Source: Mucor racemosus
Lineage: Eukaryota > Mucoromycota > Mucoromycetes > Mucorales > Mucoraceae
DNA length: 64,000 bases
NCBI GenBank assembly: GCA_027405735.1
Contig: JAPEHQ010000001.1
Coordinates: forward strand, 2,046,001 to 2,110,000
Direction of reading: 5' to 3'
A program made the position numbers and the translations under genes. Below are positions 12,230-24,067 of the stretch, in pieces. The notes beneath the pieces are model-generated. The model did not search any database, was not told the DNA's origin, and saw only the letters and a program-made list of their open reading frames with translations. Each line of letters starts with the position of its first letter. Within the stretch, counting starts at the first letter, position 1.

Positions 12230-12772
12230 TTAGGCTACAATGACTATGGTAAACATGATGGCAGCAAGTGTAACAGGAACACCCATGCTTTTAACACTGG
12301 CCATGCTACCCAATTGAGGTTCATTAGGGTAGTTGGAAGGAATACTAGTAGCAGTAAAAACTTGAGTATAAGTAGCAGTTACTGTAACAGGTGCACCGGA
12401 TGGATAATAGCCAGTAGATTGACCATAAGTAGGCATAGGCCAAGATCCAGACAAAGTGGATGAAGCACCATTGTTTGAATCACTATTGTTTGAATCACCA
12501 TTGCTTGAATCGCCATTGTTTGAATCGCCATTGTTCGAACCACTATTGTTATTATCCCAATCATTGTTATTCCAATCATTGTTATTATCCCAATCATTGT
12601 CACCGTTATCATGGTCCCAATCATTGCCATCATCCCAATCGTTATTGTCATCCCAATCTTCATGATCATCATCGTCACAATCCTCATGGTGATGTTTGGC
12701 AACAGCTTGAGTTGTAATAAAGCATACAACGAATACCATGAATAATACGAATTTAGTAGTAGACAATCTCAT
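12230..12772 (-). CDS. Secreted His/Asp/Asn-repeat protein, possibly GPI-anchored
   Basis: Intronless, 180 aa. Residues 1-25 are a signal peptide ending around TTQAVA. A His/Asp segment (KHHHEDCDDDDHED) follows, then Asp-Trp-Asn repeats (DWDNNNDW-like), then about five copies of a five-residue SNNGD repeat encoded by 15-nt units. After a Ser/Pro/Tyr/Thr-rich region the protein ends in a hydrophobic stretch (residues ~162-180) without a basic tail, as in GPI-anchor signals. A cell-wall or plasma-membrane surface protein with metal-binding capacity is plausible from the His/Asp content. Length of the repeat block is likely variable between strains. I cannot name the family. Confidence 0.75.
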   Translation of the reverse strand: MRLSTTKFVLFMVFVVCFITTQAVAKHHHEDCDDDDHEDWDDNNDWDDGNDWDHDNGDNDWDNNNDWNNNDWDNNNSGSNNGDSNNGDSSNGDSNNSDSNNGASSTLSGSWPMPTYGQSTGYYPSGAPVTVTATYTQVFTATSIPSNYPNEPQLGSMASVKSMGVPVTLAAIMFTIVIVA

Positions 12773-12859
12773 TTTGATAGTTTTGTTTGATAGTTAATTT
12801 GTTTGTGTAATTGATAATAATAAAAAAATAAAATAAAAGAAAGCTCAAATTTCAGGTTC

Positions 12860-12867
12860 TTTTTATA
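12860..12867 (-). promoter_or_regulatory. TATA box of the His/Asp/Asn-repeat protein gene
   Basis: The minus strand reads TATAAAAA 88-95 bp upstream of the ATG, with an A/T-rich leader between. Spacing matches that of the chitinase promoter. Confidence 0.55.
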
Positions 12868-13437
12868 TGGAATCTGTATCTTGTGTTTAGTATTATTGAC
12901 AATATTCTACAACAAGATATCATCCGGCATGGCTACCGGTGGTTAGACAATAATTGATGTATTCAATTACAACATGATGCATCAATGTAGGTTACTTTTT
13001 TTCTGCAATAATCAATACGATATCGATTTGAACTATACATTACATAAGAAAACTCCTTGACTGATAATGATGATGTTGCTGATGATGATGATTTTAATGA
13101 CCATTTGCGTATAGTATAGAGTCTATAATATACAAATCCTCCTTTTTCAAAAAATCATATACAATGATAGTTAATATGAACAACTCCGGCGTTATGCAAT
13201 AAATTCCTTGTCATCCTTAAAAAAACAAGATCTATTAATTACTGCATGATGTATGCATATATACCATTAAAAAAATTACAGGGCAGTTGTATATAACGTA
13301 TATAATGATACCACAAATTTAATTACACGATAGGAGGCACCTACATACATATAAAATATTATAAGCATCATTTGTTTTATTATACTATATCGAGAAAATT
13401 TCTGTTGTTCACGCATGTGCATATTCTGTACTGATCG
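12868..13437. other. Intergenic region
   Basis: Non-coding spacer between two tandem minus-strand genes. A GATGATGATG-type run lies near 13067-13093. Nothing else recognised. Confidence 0.5.
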
Positions 13438-15614
13438 TTAATTAATTCTCTTTTTGTAATTTGCCCATAACCCCTCACGTAAAACGAATTTCTGGACTTT
13501 TCCTATTATAATAATTAGTAATCATTATACCTTATGTCATTGTAACTTGTATATTACCAGTACTAAAAAAGAGATTTTTGTCAAGATAGCATCAGTATCT
13601 TGTTGTGCATATATATATATATATATATATATTTCATTCATCTTACCTCGTTTTAGGAATATCGTTTGTAAATACAATTTTGGCAGGACACTATAGAATT
13701 GAAATGTTTGTATTGGAACCACGTTTATAAAATATTAGATATAGCATTTACCTTGTAACCCGCTAATGAACTTCTACAATGTTCAATAACAGTGGATTCA
13801 TCTAATGCTCTATTTCTCTTGAGTACAACAAATGCAACTGGTCTTTCGCCCCATTTATCATCAGGTCCAGCAACGATAGCGCTGCATACATACATACATT
13901 TATTAGCTATATATTATAAATCATTTATTTAATGTCAAACGTACCATTCTGATATTTCATCTAATTGAACAATCACACTTTCAACTTCAATAGAACTAAT
14001 ATTTTCGCCACCGGAAACAATGACATCTTTGCCACGATCAACGATTTCAATTGAACCATCAGGATGTCTGACAGCAAGATCACCTGTCCAATAAACCCCA
14101 TTTCTAAATGCTTTCTTGGTCTCTTCAGGATTTCGATAATATCCCTTCATCACAAGATTTCCTGTAAAACAAATCTCTCCAATCTCTTTTCCATTTGGTT
14201 TTACGTCGACAGATGTTTCTATATTCAAAACTCGAATTTCGTCTGATGTGATAATATTGTAACCAGGTCTAGCTAAAAGTTTAGCTTGTTCTTCTTTATT
14301 GTATTGAGACAATGTATGATGATCATAAGTCAATACTGCAGGTCCATAAGTTTCTGTGAGGCCATACACTTGCGTAGGTTTCAAGTTTAATGCTTCCATA
14401 CGACGGATCAATGTACTAGATAATGCTGACCCTAAAACCCAATGACAGCATTAATTTCTTCAAAATGCCCATATATGCAATGTAATGTAATGTATGGATG
14501 TAAAATCATATAACACTAACCTCCGCTATAAGCATTTACAGGATGACTCAGTCGAGCAGCATCTTTATGATTACATATTTCGTTCTGGACTGTAGGTGCT
14601 CCGTTGTAATGAGTAACCCCATGTTCCTTGAGAAGTTTCCAAATAAGTGTATAATCTAATTTATTCAACATGACCTGTGTTCCGCCTACAGCAACGATTG
14701 CCCAAGGAAATCCCCAACCTAACAACAACCAGTAAATACACTTTTTTTCAATTTTAGACAAACAAATGCGCTTACCATTGCAATGAAACATGGGCAAAGT
14801 CCATAAATAAACAGTGGCAGGAGTGAGTTGATCATGAATGGCCATTCCCATTGCCATCATATAAGCTCCACGATAAGTTATCATAACGCCTTTAGGTTTA
14901 CCAGTTGATCCAGAGGTATAATTAATTGAAATAACCTCATTTTCGTCTGCAACTGTAGGGAAATCATTCCAATTAAGACGAGGATTAACGCTATTATTAT
15001 TCAAAATTGTTTCGTAGGGGTCTTGGCTTGCGTCTTCTGAATCAGCTACCTCAATCAGCTTTACATGAGAAGCTTTTTTTGTTGTCTCTGTTAAACGATC
15101 CAAAAATTCTGTCTGTACGATCAATACAGATACGCCAGAATGGTCAGCAACATATTCAATTTCCTTTGCAGCCAGACGGGTATTCATTGGCACACTAATG
15201 GCACCGATTGCGGGTATAGCGTATTGTGCTTCAGTAAATGCAGGAATATTTTGACAAAGAATGCCTACACGATCACCAGGTTTGACTTTATATACATCGA
15301 TCAATACATTGGCAAGTATCTTGACTCGTTCTGCTAATTGCAAGTAGGTGAAAGTTTTTTGTCGATGAATAATGGCAGTTCTGTGAGTGTAGACCATGGC
15401 GCTTCTTAACAAAAAACTTAAAGGATCTAATTTAGAGATATAAGGCACCTGATCTTGTCGTCTTTGAATACGCACTATTATCAATCATGTCAGTCAAATA
15501 ATTAATGTATAATCTATCATTAGTCTTACTTGATTCAAAATGAGGATACACATTTGGGTTTAAATGATGCTTGATATTTTCTAGACGTTTGTTTGCTGTT
15601 TTAATAGTAGACAT
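13438..15614 (-). CDS. AMP-forming acyl-CoA ligase (ANL superfamily)
   Basis: Eight exons (15614-15530, 15474-14776, 14718-14521, 14431-13945, 13881-13752, 13690-13647, 13562-13558, 13502-13438) give 570 aa. The ANL core motifs are present: P-loop TSGSTGKPKG at 215-224, YGLTETYG at 350-357, then YWTGDLA and RGKDVIVSGGENI in exon 4, and the A10 loop TSTGKVQK with catalytic Lys551. The enzyme activates a carboxylic acid with ATP and transfers it to CoA; the substrate (medium-chain or aromatic acid) cannot be read. Exon 7 is only five nt, and without it the A10 lysine is lost. The C-terminus ends KKRIN, not a PTS1, and no targeting peptide is obvious, so a cytosolic location is inferred. Confidence 0.92.
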
Positions 15615-17896
15615 TTTGATAATACAGTAGATAAAAATATGAAACGCTAATTCTTTGCGCTTCAGGCATCATTAAATACCTCAAAGTGTGTGATTTTTAT
15701 GTGAATTTCCCAGGATTTGTGCAACAATGTATAATTTAGTTATAAGGCTTGTTTTTTTTTAAATCGCAGCGCATACAGTATGTACACATTATATTTAGTT
15801 ATCAATTTTTGATTTACGATACGTTTCTCTTACAAGAGAAAATCATGGATACAAACAGATGTTTCATATCTTGACCAAAATATATTAGTATCATCATTTT
15901 CTTAACTTGCTAATGCAAGTCTTTCTATTGTCATTTCGCGCAAACTACTTGTTTACGTTTATATCGTCGATGTGCATACAGGCAGTTGCGTTAGATCGTT
16001 TTTTATGCAATCAACATTTGGTTTTTCAAATGTATTGACCCGCTTAAACCTTTTTTTGTGTGAGAAAAAGCTTTACATTCGTATAAAAGTTTAGTCATTG
16101 AGGTGTCACATAACAACAGAAACTATATTTCACTCCAAATTATTCAGGCACAATTTTTCTCATGATGCAATTCTATCATGGTGTACCTGTATTTAAGTTT
16201 AGGCACCCTCATTTGCAGATCTTTTATTACTCCCTAACGGCTAGGTAAATTATTATTTGACGCTCAATAAAAAAGGGCAATCTTGAATGCATATATTCGA
16301 TATATTGGAATCTCTCTCATCTTAAATCAAATCTAACGCGGAGTCCTTCAATTTTAGATAATGAACTGTTGATAAAATGTAAGTTTTTAGCGACCATTTA
16401 TAGCATTTTAACTCTGTATTGCACAATATTTTTCATTATAAGATATACAAACTTTTGTATAAATATATACTTGACAGCAGCTCCTAATTTAATTCTTCTA
16501 ATAAGTAGCTTTAAACTCCACCATTACCTAACATTGCTGTTCAAATGATGTCTTTATCACATCATATAATGTTAGAAAACGTGAAAACCCTTGGTTTTAA
16601 TCATTAATATCTTTAACAAATTTATATATTTATAAGACCACAATGTACCATATCAAATATGCAGCAATTCAAAGGTGTCGCATAGCTTCTGGCGTTTCCA
16701 GTAACTACAGATGTAAGAATTGCTGAATGACAGGCCACTTTTATCAATCAAACAAATAAAAATAACGATTTTTATGACAAAATTTCAAAAAATATAATTT
16801 AGGCAAAATTTCAAGCTTTTGATGGCGCTATTCTGCTTGATCCTAACTGAAGTTTTGATAGATTAATGATATACATTGTATTTGCAAAGCTATTTTTGAA
16901 CCCATTCAAATAACGTAACGCGTGAACCATACATATCGTGTGAATAATAACACTCTTAATCACAGTGCAATCAATTATACAAATGACACATATATCAAGA
17001 AGTTTTCTATCCAAATCAACAAATAATAATAGCAAGATCATCAACTTAGTCAACTACTTCTTTGTGCCATAGTTACACTATTAGTATGAAAAAAGATTTA
17101 TCAAGCATACAAAATTTACTCCTTAAAATGTATGGTTACATAAAATAGATATGACGATAGTTAACCAAGCCCAAAAGGTCTGTGTTGTTACACTTGACAT
17201 ACACCCCTTCATGGTCAATGCTCTGCATGATTTACTCCTTACATATCAAATCAATAATACTGTACTTTAAATTACAAGATTATACTATACTAAACCTAGA
17301 TTCCTTTTAAGCCTGATGGTATACAAACTCTCTAATCATTGTAAATACCCTCATACTTTCTCAATTATTTTAAACCTTCAGAAATCTATTGTAATATTGT
17401 AGCAAAAACTTTGGCTGAAAATAATTGTACTTCTATTGCTTTTATTTTTTATATTTTTACTATTTTAGTATATAAGAATTGTCATTTACTGCGAACTATT
17501 TTACGTTTGGATTTAATATATATCCGGTTAAAAATGCTGCATCAAACAAATCAATGGATGTTCAACTTTAAATTAATGGATACAGTACTGTTCTAGCTGT
17601 TATGCCAGTATTATATTTTAGTGTAGGTCGCACATCCAAGGTCTCGGCCCATGCTCGGTGTTATAGTAAATCTGGGCAATAGCTATAATAATTAATGTGT
17701 ATAAATACATTCAAAGTAAGTATAAAAGACGAGCCGAGCCTAGGACGAGCTTGACCAAAGCTCGCCACAACGAGCCGAGCTTTTAACTTCTTTTCAAAAA
17801 GTTCAAATTTAAATAATAATTAGTAAATGATATGGCATTATTACTTTAGATAATTGTCAATTGACATTCATAAGTTTGCTTTACTTTAGATATTTG
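15615..17896. other. Gene-free AT-rich spacer
   Basis: No convincing gene. At 17733-17790 a GC-rich island repeats GAGCCGAGC and its near-inverse GCTCG, resembling sub-terminal sequence of hAT transposons, but ends could not be set. Confidence 0.5.
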
Positions 17897-19490
17897 TCCG
17901 AAAATAAAAGAGTTAATACGAGGATATAAGTGTACTGGCCTAACATTGACCAACATCGACCTAAAATCAATTATAAATAATTAAGCCCCTACATTGATGC
18001 GTTCAATTTTTGTATTATTCATAAGAGATAGACTCGAATGAAGGCTATTATGCATTTGTTGTTTCAGCAAAAAATTATATTGCTTTTTTGTCAAGATAAT
18101 CAAAATAATAGTTCACATTACAGCTTAAACCTATAACGACTGAGTTTTAAAATCGATTTTTCAAATCGACCCGAAAATGATTCAAAAAGCAAATTCAGTT
18201 AATAGCTCATGAACTGCAAAGTAAATGCACCTAATTTATTAAATAGTTTTTGTGTAATTTTGAATTTCAAATCCATCTAAACACATTTCAGACAAATGTT
18301 CCACAACAAATTTTGCGTAAAATGTAATTGGAATTTTTGAAGTTTTTTAAATATAGGCATCACTCTTTATCAATATATTTCAAATACAAATGATGAAGAC
18401 AATGCGCAAAAAAATTTCTATCGATTAAGCCATTGCTCAACTTTCTAGCTACATTTTTCGTAGAGAAAACGAGGTTTTTGTTAAAAAAGTTTCAAATTCA
18501 GAATTTGGGATGAGTGTATACAGGGGAAAAATTAAAGCTAGAAGCGAAGGTATTTCTTTATACACATTTTTGTGGATATCTCCACGAAAAATCAATATTT
18601 TGAAAAGAGCTAAATTGAATCAGATAGAGCTTAACAAGGTCGTTAATGGCATGAATAAAAAGAAAATGCTGTCCAAGTTAACAAATATTTTGAAATCTAC
18701 TACAAAGATGTCAAAAAAATGGAATGAAAAAAAAATGCCCAGAATTTTTTTATGTTAAAGTATGTTATAGAGCTTTTGAAAACAAGTAAGTTTTATTATT
18801 AGAAGTGTTAGTAAAGCTTAGTTTTTTGCAGAGATATGAAGCCTCAAAGTTTTTAATTTTTAGCAGTGAAATACCTGTAAAAATCTGAAACATTAGCGCT
18901 AGAAAAACTATACCAACTTAGGAATGGGCTTCGATTCGAGTTTGAATCGAGTTTTAACGGAAACGGCCATTCGATTCGAGTTGGAAAACGGCCCGTTCTT
19001 TTGTAACCCAGATAAAAAACGGGGTGGGAGCAAGTATTGGTTTGCCTTAAGGAGGCTGTTAATAGCAACATTGTCAAGTTAATATGAGATTATGAATTGA
19101 TAATAGCATATTTGGCAGTTTCACAACTTGAAGTATTTTTTCAATCCTGTTTTCGAGCTTAGCTAACAAAAAAAGAAAAGAAGAAACTCGAATACCCTCA
19201 TTCGAGTTTGCATAAAAAACGGCCCGTTAAAGCAGTCAAACTCGGTTAACCGTAATACGATGCGTTGTTTGTGAAATCCTATACCAACTGCAAAAGATAG
19301 GATATTTCCGGATACGCGTTTTTGAATTAAAGCTGAACATCTCAGATATATTGCCATATAATTTCTTGGTGTTATTCAACGGAAAAAAAAGTTGAGCACA
19401 GATGGAAAATGGGACCCAGTTTTTAGGAAAAAAGCAGTAAATTTAATATGTTTTCGAGTCTTTCGTAAGATTTTACTATTTTTGGGACGA
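17897..19490 (+). repeat. Dispersed repeat R1, full copy c, split by a MITE
   Basis: Without the MITE (18919-19281) and one target-site copy the element is about 1.2 kb, matching the length of inverted copy d (37187-38411). Both outer ends coincide with those of copy d: one end near gaaaataaaag...gttaat, the other near tttgggac / tttaggaa. The frames are not conserved, so the element looks non-coding. Confidence 0.75.
18919..19281. mobile_element. hAT-type MITE, copy 1 (363 bp)
   Basis: The element begins TAGGAATGGGC and ends GAAATCCTA, and is flanked by the 8-bp direct repeat TACCAACT (18911-18918, 19282-19289). Removing it with one repeat restores the continuous R1 sequence seen in copies a and d. 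The 8-bp duplication and TAGG-type ends fit the hAT superfamily. It carries inverted sub-terminal CGATTCGAG/CTCGAAT and ACGGCCCGTT motifs. No transposase, so non-autonomous. Confidence 0.9.
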
Positions 19491-20299
19491 GCAACTAATT
19501 GCAATTGATCTATAAACATTCTGTAGTATATACATTTGCATCGTGAAAATTTCTCGTATAGTAGGGTTGGCAAAAAAAAAGAAAAAAGAAAAAGGTAGGT
19601 CACTATGGATTTGAAGACTAGCAACTTGAAAACTCACGTCTTCTATCATTATTATGCTAGAGAATGGATATCTTCTTTATGAAAATACATATTGATGAGC
19701 CTTGTTTTGAGGATCAATAGTTAATGACGCTGAGAAGATATATATATATAACTCAACAATGCATATAATTTATGATATAGTTTTATTCAAATCAAATAGC
19801 ATAAAGTAGACTTCCCGAAATTACATGAGTGCTTACAATAAGCCTAAATGTACACGTGCGCAGAGATCCAGTTTTGTAATCAAATGTCTATGTGGTTCCT
19901 GGATTACTCCTGTTCTACTCACATTATTATTACTACGCAGTACGCAGCTTTTTGGTAATTAGTGGCATTAATCTCATTGCAGTAATTGAACGCCAGTCTG
20001 AAATATATCAGTGATGTGTGGCTAGTTTTATTTATATGAATATGCATATCTACATTGAGCAAAAATACGAGCACTTTGCGACGTCCTTTTAGTGTTTTAA
20101 TAGTTTAACCAGGTTACAAAGTTATTCTTACGCTATTTTGGTGAAACGTTACACTATCGAATAATAGAAATTTTCATGCAGTAGTGGTTTCAGCCCGTGC
20201 CTTTTCTGACTATTGCGCATTTTAGAAAAACGCTGCACTTTAATGAATATGTTGCACTGTGTAGTCTATTAATATATCTCTTCTGTTCAAGGTATGGAC

Positions 20300-20339
<40 letters not shown>

Positions 20340-22732
20340 GATATATCATCATTTTGACTCATTGAAATATAAAAAATAAATGCATTTTTAGATGCATTGT
20401 TCATTGTCCATAGGGTCATTCAAACGATAAACATCAATCACTGGGCTTATCTAAATAATAATAATAATAAAATAAACATGGAAAGTTCATACATGAGTTA
20501 TAGCAGATGATGGTTATTTACAAAAGAATGACAGCAACTAGTATAAAATAAAGTTAATCCCATTTATTTTTCGTATTAGTTGACAGCAACTGCTAATGCA
20601 ACTACATATCATTTGACGGTAAAGCATTTATAAATAGAGATGTGGTGCATGCAGTAACTTAAAAAAGTTCTCAAATGTACCGGTAAATGCTTGAGGTTAA
20701 CATGCATACAATAAGAGTGTTATTGCCTTTATCAATCAATTAATAGGCTGAATGCAATCAAATATGCCAATTATTATAGTAATTGAGCAGCATATTTTAA
20801 CGTTTAGCCATTGGCATATAAATGATAGCATGTGCTAGTAAATCAACAATTCGCATTAATATTTACGTGAAATGCAGCATAATACAGGTTTTTTTTTGTC
20901 CTGCAGGTGACTACAAACAAATAGGCATATTTTGCTCTATTTTCTCTTTCTGCTGCAGGGAAATCAGATATTCTGCGCACGTCCAAACATTCGGTTCAAT
21001 GACCCAAGAAGGAAACTTTTTTTGTTGTATTGTATTTGCTTGCAGTTTTTCACAGGGGAAAAAATACAGGGTAATGTTTATAATGCTTTATGCATTGATA
21101 AATAAAAACATGGCAACATTCTTTGTTTTTTTTTTTTTTTTCGCTGTTAACATTTAATATAGATAAAATGTTTATTTATTTATTTATTTTATGTATTTCT
21201 TTCATATTTGTATTTTTTTTTTTTTTTTAATTGTAATATTACACATAGTATAATTTTATTTTTTCTTTGTGTGTAACAAACATGATTCTTTTTGTACATT
21301 TTAACGTTGTGAAACTAGATTATGTAACACTAAAAATACCAATTTAATGCCAATTATAAATGTAATGCCAATTGAACATGATAAAATAAAGAGTGAAATG
21401 AATTGGTTTTATTAAAAAAAAACAAAGCTGTTTGGATCAATTTGAACGCGTAAATTAATGAAATTGTAATTTAAGCAAGGGGAATAATATGAAATACAAA
21501 GAAACCAGCATTGTCATTAGTAAATCGATAAATTACAACAACAACAATGGAACTAAAGTATTGTAAAACTTTAATCATTTAGTGCAAAAATGTACATGCT
21601 GAATAATTCATGTAATGAACGAAAAAGAAGAAAAAAACCCTTGATTTGCTAATATAACTAAACGTTGAAGAAAATATCCACTGTTTTGTTTATTTCCAAG
21701 ATATTAATAGGAGGAAGAAAATTCATACAAGAGGTCCTGTACAACTCCATTCTTGCCAAAAGGAGCACCAAGCTACTTTGGTAAGAGCCTTGTTGGGGTA
21801 AACGTGCATAATAAACACACTCTCTACTTAATTGTCCTTAGTTCTTCTCAGACAGCAGAGAAAAAAACCTACTTTTTTTTTTCCCTTTAGATAACTCACG
21901 TTTTTTAATTAGGTTAGCCATCCCCAAGTCAAAATGAAGATATTTAATTGTGCGATAGCTTGAATAAAACTTGTATCACATTTATTAATAATTGACTGCA
22001 TATAGAAAAGATTATTGGTTTAGGGGAAGCAAAAAGAGGGAGCGTAATCGTAAGCGTAAAAAAGCATAATGTGAAAATTGATCATCCTTGCATACATAAC
22101 GCTCTTCAATAGATGAATGACGAACAAACGGAGCTACGACTCCATCAGGAAATAAAAACAACAGAGAAAAAAATACCCCTCCAAACGGAGCAATCCGAGA
22201 AGCGAGATTTTTTTTTTCTTGTCTTACTTGACCCAGTTTTCGTCTGCCAAGATGAGGCTAATAAACCATTATTAAAGCATTTCAAACATGTCCCTTTGAT
22301 AGCATCGTTTCTACTCTTTATTATGGTAAAAACCAATAATTGTAACATATGACATTTGGCATTGAAAATTAAAATTAGCCACAATCAATCATCATCTTTA
22401 AAGAATTTTTCTATGTGGCGCTCACGATCGATTTAATTTCGCAAACCATATATGGATCAAGTATATAAAGGAGATGATTTGTATATTATTTTTGAGAAAT
22501 TTACATATATAAAAAAAAAGCTTATTTTGAAAAAAGGAACGTTAATTTTTTTGCGCTCATTTAATAAGATTGATTTATTATATATTTGATACTAGCTTGT
22601 ATAATCAATCTTTTTTTGTTCTTTTTCTCTTTGTTTTTCATTCAATACATCAATTAACTTTTTTACGTCATTTTTACCATCTTCATCATTCCTAAAACGA
22701 CTCAATTATATATCAATATTAATCATTTATCC
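19491..22732. other. Gene-free AT-rich spacer
   Basis: No recognisable gene in 3.2 kb. Features are a 34-T homopolymer (20304-20337), other T runs near 21128-21230, and short ORFs of biased composition. The last ~150 bp before 22733 is a pyrimidine-rich leader for the next gene. Confidence 0.55.
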
Positions 22733-24067
22733 ATGAGTGATAATTATCACTTGTCATCAAATGAAAATCAACATCCACACCCACAAGAATTTCATTCTCT
22801 ACTCAATTATCCTTCTCCAATGACCGCCATAGCGCATCAAAATCAGAATTGGCCTTCATTGGGTCAAACAATTGATAATCAACAATATTATTATGACATG
22901 AATCAACAAAATCAACATCAATTGCAAGATCAATATTGGCCACATTCGTATCAACATGACACAGATTATACTCAACTCGATCAACCACCACCGCCGCCAC
23001 CACCACCACCACAACAAATTTATAATTATTATCCTGAACCTTATACTCATCAATTGCGTGATTCTTCTGTACCTCCTTTCTATACAACACAAATAATGGA
23101 CAATTCATTTAACGCACCAATGCAAATTGGAAGGAACAATCAAATTCAAAGATTTAGCGATTCGCCATCTACTTCAGCCGCGCCATCAATAGATCCGAGT
23201 CGTTCAATTCAGTATAAAAGCAAAAATAAGATGAAGAAAACTCAAAAGTATGACAATGAAACAACAACAACAACAACACCATCGCCTTCTGAAACACCTA
23301 TACCTTCACCTATCATTACTGGTAAAAGGAAAAGAAGGGCATCGACGACAAGTATAAATCAATTGCAACAAAAACGACGTATTCAAAAGGATGTTAAAGA
23401 CGCATTAAAGGAAGAAGGGGGTAACCATAGTTCATACGATGAAGTCGATGGTGGTGACAATGGTGGAACAACAACAAGGAGAGTTGATAATATAAAGGAA
23501 ACTCAATCCAATCAAAGTGTTGATCAGCTTGAGAATGAGCTTGCTTTTCTCAGGGATGAATGTGCAACCATATTAATCAATTTAGATTCATTAAGAAACG
23601 CATTCTTGGCAGACATACCATCAACAGGAACATCGGTATCAACAGTGAAATACAATTCTTTATCAGCAACAATCAATTTTATGGTAGAAGATATTGGATC
23701 ACTTTCTGCTATCAGTACACCATCAATACATCATGTTGAGAAGTCCTCGGCAACTAGTAATGTAGATAATCGACGCCGATCAAAAACAATGGCCCAAAAT
23801 CCTGAAATGGAGCGTGAAATGAGAACTGCCTATGATGACTTAATGCTTCAAGTACGACAACTAGAGAAAAAAGTAGAACGATTAGAAGGAAAAAGTAAAA
23901 ATGTGTGTGTAGAAGAAACATCTATTAATATCACAAATAAGCATGAAGATCAAATGGCAAACCTTAAAGACGATTTACATGAATTTCAAGAAGATGTCAA
24001 TGATAATGGTGATGACTCAGGAGAAGAAGGCTCGAGTAATAAAAAAAAAAAGAAACAACAACAATAG
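22733..24067 (+). CDS. Hypothetical low-complexity coiled-coil protein
   Basis: Intronless, 444 aa. The first ~140 residues are Gln/His/Asn/Tyr-rich with an eight- to nine-Pro run near residues 84-92. A basic segment around residues 199-215 (GKRKRRAS and later KRRIQK) looks like a nuclear localisation signal. Residues ~262-300 and ~355-390 form heptad-like coiled coils (VDQLENELAFLRDE; LMLQVRQLEKKVERLEGK). The tail is acidic, ends in Lys and Gln runs, and is encoded by an A-rich stretch before TAG. It resembles a nuclear scaffold or transcription co-factor in layout but has no named DNA-binding domain, so the function is unknown. The poly-Pro segment produces shadow frames on the other strand. 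Confidence 0.7.
   Translation: MSDNYHLSSNENQHPHPQEFHSLLNYPSPMTAIAHQNQNWPSLGQTIDNQQYYYDMNQQNQHQLQDQYWPHSYQHDTDYTQLDQPPPPPPPPPQQIYNYYPEPYTHQLRDSSVPPFYTTQIMDNSFNAPMQIGRNNQIQRFSDSPSTSAAPSIDPSRSIQYKSKNKMKKTQKYDNETTTTTTPSPSETPIPSPIITGKRKRRASTTSINQLQQKRRIQKDVKDALKEEGGNHSSYDEVDGGDNGGTTTRRVDNIKETQSNQSVDQLENELAFLRDECATILINLDSLRNAFLADIPSTGTSVSTVKYNSLSATINFMVEDIGSLSAISTPSIHHVEKSSATSNVDNRRRSKTMAQNPEMEREMRTAYDDLMLQVRQLEKKVERLEGKSKNVCVEETSINITNKHEDQMANLKDDLHEFQEDVNDNGDDSGEEGSSNKKKKKQQQ

Noticed and set aside
12379..12717. Met/Ile-rich and Cys/His-rich frames around the repeat-protein gene
   Set aside because: Alternative readings of the same short tandem DNA repeats; the minus-strand frame with signal peptide explains the region.
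13537..13562. Catalytic Lys of the acyl-CoA ligase A10 motif seemingly replaced by Asn with an early stop
   Set aside because: GTAATA after TACTG is a good donor and splicing to 13502 restores TGKVQK and a normal C-terminus, so the Asn reading is intron sequence.
18853..19357. Short ORFs repeated at 18.9-19.4 kb and 59.5-60.1 kb
   Set aside because: Their identity comes from the two MITE copies, which are non-coding; frames run through the element ends.
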